Of a stretch of 64,000 nucleotides of DNA, positions 1 to 10,870 are shown in pieces. The stretch is from positions 2,294,001 to 2,358,000 of the forward strand of contig NC_089427.1 of assembly GCF_013426205.1 (NCBI RefSeq), given 5' to 3'. Each line of letters begins with the position of its first letter. Positions within the stretch are counted from its first letter, which is position 1. This DNA comes from Metarhizium brunneum. Lineage: Eukaryota > Ascomycota > Sordariomycetes > Hypocreales > Clavicipitaceae. The notes below the pieces were generated by a model. The model was not told the origin of the DNA and made no database searches. It saw only the letters and a list, made by a program, of their open reading frames with translations. The translations under genes and the position numbers were made by a program.

Positions 1-1213
1 GGTTCATGCCCGACTTGATGCCACAAGGCCCGGACGGGGGCGTCCCCGTTCAAGCCGTCCATCCGAGGCGCCAAAGAATGCGGCATCTGCGTCGATTCCC
101 TGGTCCTGGTCTTCGTGCGAGCTGTAAGCTTCTCCCTTCCCGATGTAGTGCCAATTGGCATTGCATTCATTTCTGCCCAACACCCAACAGCGCAAACTGC
201 TGTTTGGTTAACACCCAACCCAATGTTGTGACATCATCTTGTTTTCCCGTCAAGCCAAAGTGTGCATATACAATATAAGGAGGTCGGGCAACGTTTTGGC
301 AACTGAGTCGCGGTCGGGTGTCTAGTTCTTCAAAATCATCAGACTTCTCAGGAGGTGCCCGTATGCCCGAGACTCTTAGCATTGTTGATACTGACTCCCG
401 TCCCCGGACCCGTATGCCGCGAGTGTACCCTTCATGTGCTATCCAATACCTGCGAAAAGGCTCGTTGGCTGAGCAAACGTAGACGGAGGATACAGAAACA
501 CGTCGTGGCGTCGCCAAGATTTCTCTAGGTTCACGGGCAGGGGTATTTTGTTGATGATCTGCCATGCCGTTAGACAATTTCTGTCACAGTATTTCAATAG
601 GGCGTCAACATAGCTTATAACTAGACTTGCGCAATCGGATGACAGGTTTTGCTTAGATATGTGATATCTGTTGATGCTTGGTATGTTCTGGCTGGTGCAC
701 TTCGTATTCAACCATGGATATCATGAAAAGAAGAAATATAAATGGCTGATTAAAGAAATTGTTGATTCTTTGTTGATACATATGTTTAAAACTGGCCTTT
801 TCTGCAGTCATTCATTCTCACCTTAACAAGCAAGGGCAAGGCTTGCTCGGGACTTGTGTAGACGAGAAATACGGGGTGCAGAGCATCAAGTATGGAGTAT
901 GGGGATGTACTCCTCCGTATGCATGTAGCTCGGAGATTTGCCCTGCCCACTTGAGCACTCGGCTCGCCGTTGAAGCACCTGCCCAGACTTGGTCCATACC
1001 CAGATGCTCACCCCACTTTCAATCATGACTTCCCAAAATTCCGGCCGCAGAGAAGCCTCACCGTCCACCTTTACTTCTGATGATGCGCATGCTATGATAC
1101 CCAACTCCCGCGGCCTCTAGCCGACCCAATCATTTCGCACTCCTGTCAAACTTCATCATCATTGAGTATCTTGTTTTTTTGGGCCACGGCCGGCTTAATC
1201 ATTCTCTCCCACC
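1..1213. other. Gene-free stretch before the RTG2-like gene
   Basis: No reading frame here has a recognisable domain or plausible splice structure. The small open frames on both strands are short and show no conserved-looking residues. The last ~100 bp would be the promoter and 5' leader of the gene starting at 1214. I see no tRNA or transposon in it. Confidence 0.5.
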
Positions 1214-3100
1214 ATGCCTCCGTCGGATATCATAACCCTGGAGACCCTCCACGAGAAACTCCCACGATGGCATCCCAACTATGAAAACCATCTCCATGCC
1301 ATTGTTGACATGGGAAGGTCTGCTTACTTTCAATTACCCAATTTAAAACCCCGTTCTAAGTAAAATCATAGTAATGGAATCCGATTTTCAATTACGTCCT
1401 TAAAACCTCCTACCACGAGGCTCCTTGAACCGGTCTACTCCAGTCGGGTAGCCATATCTCTCTTCGATGCTTTGACGTCTTCGGATCGGGGGCCAATATT
1501 TCCCTCTGAAACTATCAAGGCCGTCGCATCTGCCCTATCGGGATTCCGCCACATAGCTGTTATGCATGGTGTGCCCCAATCGCAAATTATGATTTTGGCC
1601 ACGGAGGCGATGCGGCGTGCCGTGAATGGAGGTCAATTGCTGGAGGCCATTGCAGCTGAAACCGATGGCCTTGGCGTGCAAATTCTTGATCCTGCCGCGG
1701 AAACCTTGTTTGGTGCTGTTCTGGGATCAAGAAGCGGCTTGGTTTCGGTGCACAATGGCGCATTATTCCTCGACCTCGGCGGTGGCAGCGTACAAATGAC
1801 ATGGGTTGATACCAGCAAGGACAATTATGAAATCGAAGCTGCCATGGCCGGCCAGAGCCTTCCGTACGGTGCGGCAAAGCTCGCAAAGGTTCTTGACGGG
1901 CAGTCAACTACGGTCCAGGCCGAGGAGATTTGCGCCTTGCAAAACGGGATTGCAGGCATATATTCTAACCTATGTGCCAGGTTCCCTGCCCTCCGAGCCA
2001 TAAAGGAAGCATATGATAGGGGGGAAGACGCATCCGTCGATGTGTACATGTGCGGTGGTGGATTTCGCGGCTACGGAAGCATGTTGATGCACAACGACCC
2101 AATCTCACCCTACCCAATTCCTTCAACCCATACGTATTCTGTCCCAGGCTCTCAGTTCAAGCAGCCAACCAAGATGCGCCAAGTCAACGATGAGTACGAT
2201 GGGAAGATTTATGGCATGTCAAAACGGCGTCGTCAGCAGTTCCCGGCCATTGCCACGGTTATTGAATCGTTTATCGCCGTCGTGCCCAATATCCGCCGCG
2301 TGACCTTCTGTGGCGGCTCAAATAGGCAGGGTGTCCTTTTTATGAAGATGCCCAAAGATGTCCGGGAAAGCAATCCCTTGGAGGTCTTGGCAAATGTCAC
2401 AAAGACGGAGGGGCCGCTGTTTAATGCCATCTTGGGCTTGCTTTCAGCGTCAATACCAGAGACTCAGGACGACCTGAACAATATTCCGACTATTTTTTCT
2501 CCTGGGCTAGGAGCTCTATTTGTTAGGCAAATTTGGTCTCGGGCCGGTCACAGCTCTAACAGCAATAGCTCGAGTGCTCTTCACCATGCTATTATCCGCG
2601 ACCCAGATTGTCCGGGCCTGACGCATCTCGCTCGTGCCTTGTTAGCTTTGACAGCTTGCGCCAGATGGGGCAACGACATCGGTCCTTCCGACGAAATTCT
2701 CTGGCGCGGTCTGAAAGGAGTGATTGAAAGCCATCATCCAGATGCCATGTTCTGGACTCTCTACATTGGTGCTGTGGCGAACATGCTCGCAACTCTGTTT
2801 CCCGTCATGCCCCAAAATGCGAGGGAGCTTCTTTCAGCTGTCAGGCAAGTCATCTCCAAGTCAATAAATGGCTCTCTATTTATATGAACTGCAATGCTAA
2901 CTTTTAATGATAGACTCAATTCGAAGATTTCCAAAAACAAAGCAGAAAAACACAAAGTGGAATTAACCGTCAGCCTATCAGCCCAGATCATGAAACACGT
3001 CAATCTTGAGGACCTCTCTGCCACAATGAAAAACACAACCAAGATTAAGGGAGAGAAAGGAAAGTATAAATCAACCGTTCAATTTTCCAACTTGTCATGA
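1214..3100 (+). CDS. RTG2: RTG2-like Ppx/GppA-family phosphatase domain protein (retrograde regulation protein 2 type)
   Basis: The spliced model has exons 1214-1317, 1372-2844 and 2914-3100 and gives 587 residues in frame. The N-terminal VDMGSNGIRFSI is the first nucleotide-binding loop of the Ppx/GppA actin-like fold, and exon 1 and exon 2 join inside it (GS). ATEAMRRA and then LDLGGGSVQMTW (second phosphate loop) follow. In yeast, Rtg2 is a cytosolic sensor of mitochondrial dysfunction that binds Mks1; that role is carried over by family. The start is the ATG at 1214 in a CACCATG context. Intron 1 (1318-1371) is GT-AG. Intron 2 (2845-2913) uses a GC donor (AG|GCAAGT), a GCTAAC branch site and TAG. 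If it were retained, translation would stop at 2887. The last exon encodes a basic 61-residue tail. Family is confident; which RTG2 paralogue it is remains uncertain. Confidence 0.9.
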
Positions 3101-3196
3101 AATTTCCTCTTCAAAGTGTCATCCGTCGTCAGCATTCTTGTTTTGAATCGTCAATATCATCAAAGGGCCCGTTGAAAAGGCCCTCCCCCCACTTTT

Positions 3197-5370
3197 TTAC
3201 TCGTCATCATATTCATCGTCATTACGGTGTGACTTTTTCGACTTAGAAGTTGACCCCTTGGGATTTCGTTTCCGAGCATTGAGTTTCTTGATTTCGTGCT
3301 CGACGACGAACGTCCAAAGCATGTTGTCAACATCGTCTGTTTCCGAAGTGGACTTGATATAGTTGTCTGTGATATTGTCAGTTCAGTCACTCACGACGGC
3401 TGGATAAGTTCCTGGGGGGAACTTACACAAGTCTTTTCTTGAGGCGAGCAACTGGTGGCCAAAGCGGCGAATGAGCTCCTTGTCGTCGCGCGGGACATGG
3501 GATGAAGAAATTCCATCGAGCCACTCGAACGACAACTCAATGCTCTTCTTGGTACGGAACTGATAATGATAGAAGATCGTGAGCAAAGGGTAAAAGTTGT
3601 CCACCAAACGCTGGTATTGGTGTGTCTGAGAGCTGACTATTTTTGTGATGATTAGTTTCTCCCGCCAGAATTCTCAATGGCTTCAGTGACCGAAACTTAC
3701 TGAATTCGTCCGGCGAGCTTGGGTCCTGCGTCATATGACCCAAATGGATTTTGTACCCCGCCAACAACTCGCGGTACATCAACATGAGTTGCCACATGCT
3801 CACCCAAATTGCCACCCTCTCCTCTGCCTTGGGCGAGCCTTGCTGGCTGAGGCAATCGTCCAACAACTTCAAGACATCATGCTCCAGGAGGTCCAGTGCT
3901 TTCCGAGCGATGCTTCGCAGCTGTGCTTGAACAGATACTGGAAGATTGGCGATGTTCTTGGAAGGGTCTCTGCACCAAAACGACGGCATCTTCCAGATTC
4001 TGAAAAAACAATTCATTTTATGGACCTTTCTGACCAGGTCATACTGTCTGGCTGTCAGCTACCTTGATATCAACAAACTGGACTGCCTATTACGTACCTT
4101 GGGAAGCTTCTTCAGTCCTTCTTTGGAGTAAGCCAGCAGAAAGTTCTGCAGAGCCTGGCTGAACTGCGGGCCATGCTCACGCTTGATTTGATCTTCAACC
4201 CATCGCTGTAGCTTCGGGTGACTGGGTACCTTCTCACGGGGGAAGGCAACAGTCCTCGGGCTGCCAACTTCATCATGGTTGTTGGTGGGTCTGTACGCCT
4301 GAACAGTGGCATGCAAGGACGACGAAGTGGTGTCCTTGCTAAAGAAGATGGAAATGTCCCTGGCACTCCCGGTGTAGAACCGGGGTCCAGAGCACAGATA
4401 CTGCTCTTCTGCAGCATAGCTGGACCAGAAGTCTAGGGTTGATGTTAATCCATGGTTGACGAGTTGGTGGATTGTCCAAGAAGGGGAGAGCTACACACCT
4501 GGCACCTTGGCCATCACTGGCCAGGCCATTGCAGGAGTCATGCGAGTGCACACCAGATGAGAATGCTTTGGGAACGCCTTTCTGCATGTAGGACAAACGC
4601 CGCTGTCATGGCACTAAAAGAGAAAGTGGTCAGTCAAGAGATTCCGCCTGTGGAGTTGGGTGATAGTGTCTCACCCTGGTCTTGGTTACTCGACATGGCA
4701 CACACGCCCCACTCTTCCGGACGTCTGCCGTTTGTACAGGGTCAACGAGCTGCCTGGGCCTTTTATCGACATCTTTGCTGGAGCGGCGGCGCTTTGTTCC
4801 AGCGGATTTGCTCGTCTGGAGGCCAGCATAGTCTCCTCGAACGAGGATATGGGAGGGATATCCACGACGAGCAGCCTTGGCCAGGTCAGTTTGGGGATAA
4901 GTCCACTCATCGTCCTGGGCTTGGACTTCCTGAAGGGTAACATCAGAGTGGTGGGGACGCTCTTCGGCGTGATCGAGGAAGACAGATCCGGAGTGGTCCG
5001 AGGGAGAGGTGCTTCCTCCTCCCTGGATCAGTTCTGGGGGGGAGTGTCCGGAGTAGTCAGAAGTGGTAGCCGTGTCATCGTCAGACCGGAACGGAGCTTT
5101 CATTCTGTAAAACTCTGTTCGGAGGTCATCGATGGCAAAGTTATCAAGGTCAAATTCAAGAGATGTGGGAGTGAATTGGGTTATGAGCTTGGACAAGCTC
5201 CCCGGGGTCTGACGGCCGGGGAGGCGGGAGGGTTCTAGCTCCTCGGTGGACTCGCAGTAAAGAGCCCAGTCAAATATCTCATCGAAAGGCACCTCTTCCA
5301 CAACCGGGGATGAAAGACGAGGGGTTTCTTTCCCAACTTGGGAATGCGCCCTGCTTCTGCTTGCATCCAT
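3197..5370 (-). CDS. Zn(II)2Cys6-type fungal nuclear protein
   Basis: Six exons on the minus strand (5370-4675, 4613-4499, 4432-4098, 4043-3701, 3636-3427, 3366-3197) join in frame to 622 residues. The first ~220 residues are acidic and Ser/Pro-rich with low complexity. A Cys6 cluster lies at about residues 223-254: CVPCRVTKTR, then CHDSGVCPTC, then a last Cys after an 11-residue loop. This fits C-x2-C-x6-C-x5-C-x2-C with a final loop longer than the usual 6-8. Intron 1 cuts the cluster just before Cys3. The C-terminal half is helical-looking and ends in a basic then acidic tail. No Fungal_trans motif was recognised. The first in-frame ATG is at 5370; the longer open frame above it has only a GTG. 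It is probably a DNA-binding regulator; its targets are unknown. It converges on the RTG2-like gene, with 96 bp between stops. Confidence 0.82.
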
Positions 5371-7900
5371 GTTTGATATCCCCGTGTAAGTCACGAGATG
5401 CAGTGGGACCTTTGGCTAGCTCTAGGACGAATTGAACACGAAGGGGGGGTTCCTATCAGATGGCAATAAGGTGAAGATGCCCAATTGATACCAGGTATTC
5501 TGTGTAAGATTTGTCGGTTCAGAAACTCTGCCTGACACAAGAGAGATTATAATTTGGCGTTCAAGGAGGCTCTGTCGTGGACCGTCGACTTACACCATCA
5601 CCAGTTGCGCATTTTCGGTGAAAAACGGGGCCTTGATTGGTCAATCCGACAATTCGACCCACCATAATCAACCAATGACAACCATGTTCTTCACCGATTT
5701 TGACAGTCGTGCTTGGACCAGTCCTATTCGGTGTCCCCCGGAGCAGTCAGGTGACACCCCGAAGAGCACTCCATGGGAGTTTTGGGAACGTACACAGCTT
5801 CGTGAAGGCCATTATGGCAGGGCGATGGGAATATTTTGTTTTGTGACCGTTTTCGGAGGAGATGCGCTTGAAATATTGGGTTTCTGGATGAAGCTGAGTA
5901 GGGAGATACAAGGAACAAGAGGATGGGTCAAGCCTAGATGTTCAGGGAATGTCAAGCTCATGAAGTGTGCGAACATGCAATGCCGTGGCCGAGAGTGCAT
6001 ATTCCAGAATAGCTCGAACATTTCTCAAGACAACAAGCCGAGTTTGGGAACAAGACACAGTCTGATCAAGGGCTGAACTTTACTCGAATAGACGGCGAAG
6101 CAAAGCAAGACGCGCGTCTGGCTCTTTGAACAAGCACTCTCTCGAACTGCACAGTCTGAGGCTCTCAACCCCGGCCTGGACACGAATGAAGAAACGCGTT
6201 GTACAAGAGAGAAGGGGAGAGAGGAAAACCAAAGCAATTTATTTCTAGAAAAGACACTACGAAGGGCGGTGCAGACAGAGTACGCTACGGCCCGGGCCAA
6301 GAAAAAAAAAAGAGCCGTCCCAAGACCCCGGAATCAACAAACCGAACCCGAACCCCTGTGCCATCGTGTTTAAACAGGGGATGCCCAAGTCGAGTGGGCT
6401 GAGACAACGGCGGGGGAACAGAGCACCGTTGACCAAATAGTGCGGCTTTTAATCGAAAGAAAATTCCAAATGAAGGCCGTTTGAACAAGCCAAGGGATCG
6501 CAAGCGGCCCCCTCTGCTCCGGAATCTCGACACTTATATTCTTGCGAGGCTGAATACCGTTTTGGAATTTTCGCATGGCACCGGGTAATAAAACGGCCAA
6601 GGGGAGACTTCCTTGATGGAGTAAACAATTTTCCTTTCCTGGTTGTCGTTTGACTTCTAGATACACTGGCCAGCTGGGGTGTAAGGGGAAAGAAATAAGA
6701 CAGGGTAATATTCTGTGGCCGATGACAGAGGTGGGTCTTTTTTTTCGGGTTTTTTTTTCGTTTACTACTTACACTGGTATTTTGGCTAATTGGTGTTGCA
6801 CAGGGAAGATCTGACGTAACCGAACAGTCGGTAACACGATCTCCAAGGTGAGAGCCCGCATTGGAAGGGGGCGAACATGGGGTGGTTACATTATCAAGGG
6901 GGGAGCGAATGCCTCATGGAAGGAAGGGTGGTGAAATCTGTTGCCGATGAGAAAGATCCGTGGTTGTGCATAAAACGCCATGACCAATTTTTGATTGGCA
7001 GTGTAAGGATGGGCCTGGTTCTGGATTTGAGGGATCCGTGCTGCTTGGAGATGTAGAGTATCGCCGTATTCGGTGCAGCGTCAGGAGGTAGGCATACAGC
7101 CGTCATGCGCATATGCAGCATTTCTACACTGCGTAGGTAAGGACCTAGGTTGGAATAGCTCTGTCTTCTCAAGCTCTCGACGTTATCCAGCCTCCATGTC
7201 CACAGACTAGGAAATACATAGGCATTGTAGCCCATATCAGGGGTTATCAAGGATTACCAGGGATTAGCACACTACTGCTCCGGCTCTGGCTCCGGTCCTA
7301 CTCCGCGGCAGAACAAACCTCGATAAGCCAGATGTTGAGGGCCTTTTGGTGTGGTTGTCGTGTTGATTATTTCCAGGATGCTCCTTTTTGTCCCCCCCCC
7401 GATGAACATGTGTGCCTGAGCGTCCTTTACTCTTTTATGCAACACTTTGGCCAAATTAGGCAAGTTGGTGTCACGTGAACGAACTGATATGTGTGTTGGC
7501 TTGGTTGCGGGGTTCTGGAAGCCTGTCTAAAACACGCTTAAACTTTCCGCGAAAAGGAACACCACCATGTGGGTGAAACATTGTACGAGGTTGATTTTTT
7601 TCGTCTGCATGGAGCGGAACAAAGCACGCCTGGTGAAGAACCAGCCCTCTGGCGATTCGTGGTTCTGGGCTATTCATTGTTAACTGTAACATGTAAGTCT
7701 ATGACAAGCTAGGAGCGAGGACCTGCATTCCAATAATTGATTTCTTACGACCATGCATGCACACCGGCACAAAAGACACCTGTATTTTAGCGGCTTCATG
7801 TAAACAAGAAGAGGGAAATAGTACACCTGTTGCTACGAGCCGGAACAGTGTGCCGAAAAAATTAATGGCCAACACATCGGAAGAGCCGGCGCAGTTCTCT

Positions 7901-7953
7901 TGGTTCATGGTTCTGGGGACTGTTAGGGACCTGGTTCATGGTTCTGGGGACTG
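7901..7953. repeat. 22-bp direct repeat, two copies
   Basis: The same 22 bases (TGGTTCATGGTTCTGGGGAC plus TG) occur at 7901-7922 and again at 7932-7953, a 31-bp period. They lie in non-coding DNA, about 20 bp before a GCAA microsatellite. Only two copies are present, so a recent slippage or local duplication is the simplest reading. Confidence 0.8.
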
Positions 7954-7972
7954 GAGTTTGCCAATGTGCAGA

Positions 7973-7992
7973 GGCAAGCAAGCAAGCAAGCA
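7973..7992. repeat. GCAA tetranucleotide microsatellite
   Basis: A short run of about four GCAA units (GGCAAGCAAGCAAGCAAGCA) in the non-coding region. It is simple sequence with no function visible. Confidence 0.75.
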
Positions 7993-9309
7993 GGTAGTAC
8001 CTTAAAAAGGTGGCTTGGCCCATGGCAGGGACAGACACTTGAAATAGACGCGATCGTTGATACCTACATGCAGACCTGCAGTAAGTATGTACTATGTACA
8101 TATTGGGCAGGATTGACAGGCGGCTAAGATCAATAACGCGACCAGAGCTCAGCCTCCGTTGCCGGCGGATCCCAGTCCCTCGCATCCACCGAGACCATGC
8201 GGATATATGTATATATGATGGGTTGATGTAAAAGTGAAATCAACAGACAGGACCATTTCAAAGCCTTGGATGTGAGAAAGTCGCGAGCTCCGCTAGGAAT
8301 GAATCGTCTCACCGCCGCCGTAGGGATCGGCCATGAACCATACAGGCTCAACGCTTATGCTGCATGATGCTTACACAAAGCGAGTCAAGTAAGGAGTGTC
8401 CTAGACTCCTAGTACTAGTATTCCCAAGTCTCGAGCCAAAAAGGTGGTGGGGCAGGCCACGTTTGATGGCTGAGGCCGATCCATGGTCGGCTATGGCGAA
8501 ATGACGTGGGCATCCAAGCGGCAGATGCGACAAGTTGCATACTGTATCTATTGATCCTGTTAGTCTGGTGATTTATCTGGTGTTATTACTCGTTTGGTTT
8601 GTGTTTGCATTGCCCTGTGGCGGCAAGCTTCTCATCTCTGTTAGCTTAGGCATTCCTCGACATTAGGTTGCGTTTGCTCCCAACAATTCCACCAACGACA
8701 CTACGAGTATGGTTGAATGGCAGGCAGAGTGAGGCTGAAAGTAAGTTGCCAGTCGCTGACTGGCACACTGGCCGCAGATGCATGGGCGTGTTTTCCGCTT
8801 TGGCTGTCGGGTGTACATACTCTGTACAATCGCTACAGACTGGCCGCCCGTGTCCATGAAGTGTCCATAATCAATCGCTAAACCAGAGCTGCAATCTACT
8901 CAAGTAGTATCTCGAATCTGATAGTCGATGCTGTGGTGGCCAGAGGTGGCTCAGGTGCAGTGCGTGTGCGGCGAGTGATGAGAGTTGTATTCCGTTCTGT
9001 GCTCTGGTCTTTGTAATAAGTGAGCACAGGCGACTTTGCCGTGTTCAACTGCCCCAGTGCCCCCTTCTCCCCTGGAAGTACCCACGGCTATCATTGCCGT
9101 AAACCGATGACACAGACAATGGCGGGACAAGAGAAGAAAGGAAAGGAAACAGGCTGCAACATAAGTGGTCCCGGCTAGCTTGTCACTGCACATGCACAAC
9201 TGGAAAGTGCCTGGCTGGACCAGACACTTCAGCTTGCCAGCGCGCCTTCCCTCACCTGCCGAGACGCTAGTTGCCGTAGCAAGTAGGAGCTATGCACATG
9301 GGCACCCAA

Positions 9310-9331
9310 GTACTCCGTAGGTACTCCGTAG
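9310..9331. repeat. Tandem pair of GTACTCCGTAG
   Basis: Two adjacent copies of the 11-mer GTACTCCGTAG lie in non-coding DNA (the first copy begins AGTACTCCGTAG). This contains the 9-mer that recurs throughout the non-coding parts of the window, and it is the only place where two copies sit directly head to tail. Confidence 0.7.
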
Positions 9332-10870
9332 ATGGGTGGGTGCGGGCATCAATTGGTTCCAGACCACATGCGCAGTTTCTAAAGTTACCAGTCCAGTGGT
9401 GGCCACTTCCTCAAGCGCCAACTGCTAGCCCAAGGTGCTCGTGGCCACACAGCACGTTGCCCGGCCATTATTATTATTAGAACGCGGCATCCATCCGCAC
9501 GCACAAAGATGACAGAGATGGCACTCTGCAGACGATTGACCCGTCCAAGGCTGCAGCTCCAATAACCCGAGAACCATACATGATCCACGGAGCAGGGATG
9601 TGCATGCGACGGCTTGACGCTGTTATCGGGGGACCGGTGACCTGGTCCAAGGGGAAGCAGGAAGCACAGAGGGCAACAATGCTAATGTTGCAATGCAGAG
9701 CATGTACGGAGTACAGGGCATGTACACACACCTGAATCTGCATCCTGTCCTCGAGTACTACATGCATTGTCCAGCTGGTTGGCACGGGCTGGGTCTCGAG
9801 GCTTTGTCAACGGATGGTATCCAAGTCTCCTGCGTATAACTACCCACACACAGCCGAGCCGTACAAAAACTCTGAACCTGCCGTGATTATCCTTGAAGCC
9901 ATCGACATGGCGCGCATCTGTGGTATGGACACTTTGTCCACGGCAGACTAGTCGAGCCAACTATTACTCAAGTACGTATTGTGGTCTGGCTGCTCGCCCG
10001 TACAATACAACTTTCGACTACTAGCCGTTGGGGATGAGACACCCGATCGACTCTGCCTCCCTCTCCATCCCTGCCCGGCGGCCCCTTTTGTTGCCAAACG
10101 GCCAAACGTCATTCAAGGCCCCCGCTGCCAAGACCCTCTCACCAGACCCTCTCGATCCTCAATTAGCCTGCTTTGCTTGGGTACTTAGGTACTCCGTACC
10201 CGGGTACTCACCCACGCACCTACCTACCGTAGGTACCGCTACTCCGTACGCCGTGGGCCATCATCCGTCGTTCCGAAATCCTCTATTACGTCGTGTTCCA
10301 ATATCCACGAGCGTCTCGTAAAAGAACGGCTTAGCACTCGCGACTGCGTGGCAGTTTGCGTAACTCGTGCCTCGATAAGCCCCGTGCTGCCGTGTTCCGC
10401 CTGCCGAGCAATAAGACCAACATTGAGCTGAGCCCACATGCACATTCACCCAAGGTCATCCAAGGTGTGTATAAGTACTTTTGACTTTTGCCTCCGCCTC
10501 CATGTGCCCTCCGACTCTGGGCACAAACCATGTTGGGCTGGGCTGATTCGTTGCAGGGCGAATCGCTGTGCACAGTGGGTTGTATTTGTGACCTCCAAGT
10601 TCCCCGTCTGAAAAATCGCAATCCCAGTCCCCTGGTGCGGCGTCGCTCATCAACAGATCCACGTTTCCCTTTCAACTGCTCTCTGTATTAGCACTCCGTA
10701 CTCGGTACGCCGTACTCTGGAAGGGGGTGCCCGCCTGATTTCGTCTTTCGTCTTGCGTTATTATAGTCTTCTCATCCCGTCGGTCTTCCTTGCTCCGTTT
10801 GGCAGCATTCTTGATTGCGCTTCCTCTTAGCCTGCTGCATGTCAGACTCACCCGCGGGCCGGACGGTCAT

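Larger units (their letters stand above)
5371..10870. other. 5.5-kb gene-free region
   Basis: I found no convincing gene on either strand: open frames are short, overlap each other and lack domain motifs. The region holds several copies of the TACTCCGTA/TACGGAGTA 9-mer (two in tandem near 9310-9331, and near 9705, 10190 and 10232), a GCAA microsatellite at about 7975, and a 22-bp direct repeat at 7901/7932. The right end must contain the promoter of the gene starting at 10871. A long non-coding RNA or long 5' leader cannot be excluded. Confidence 0.5.

Noticed and set aside
4660..5238. 192-codon plus-strand frame over the Zn2Cys6 gene
   Set aside because: It is antisense to exon 1 of a spliced gene whose six exons close in frame.
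5618..6076. 152-codon plus-strand frame in the long gene-free block
   Set aside because: No domain, no secretion signal, poor amino-acid pattern and no supporting splice sites.
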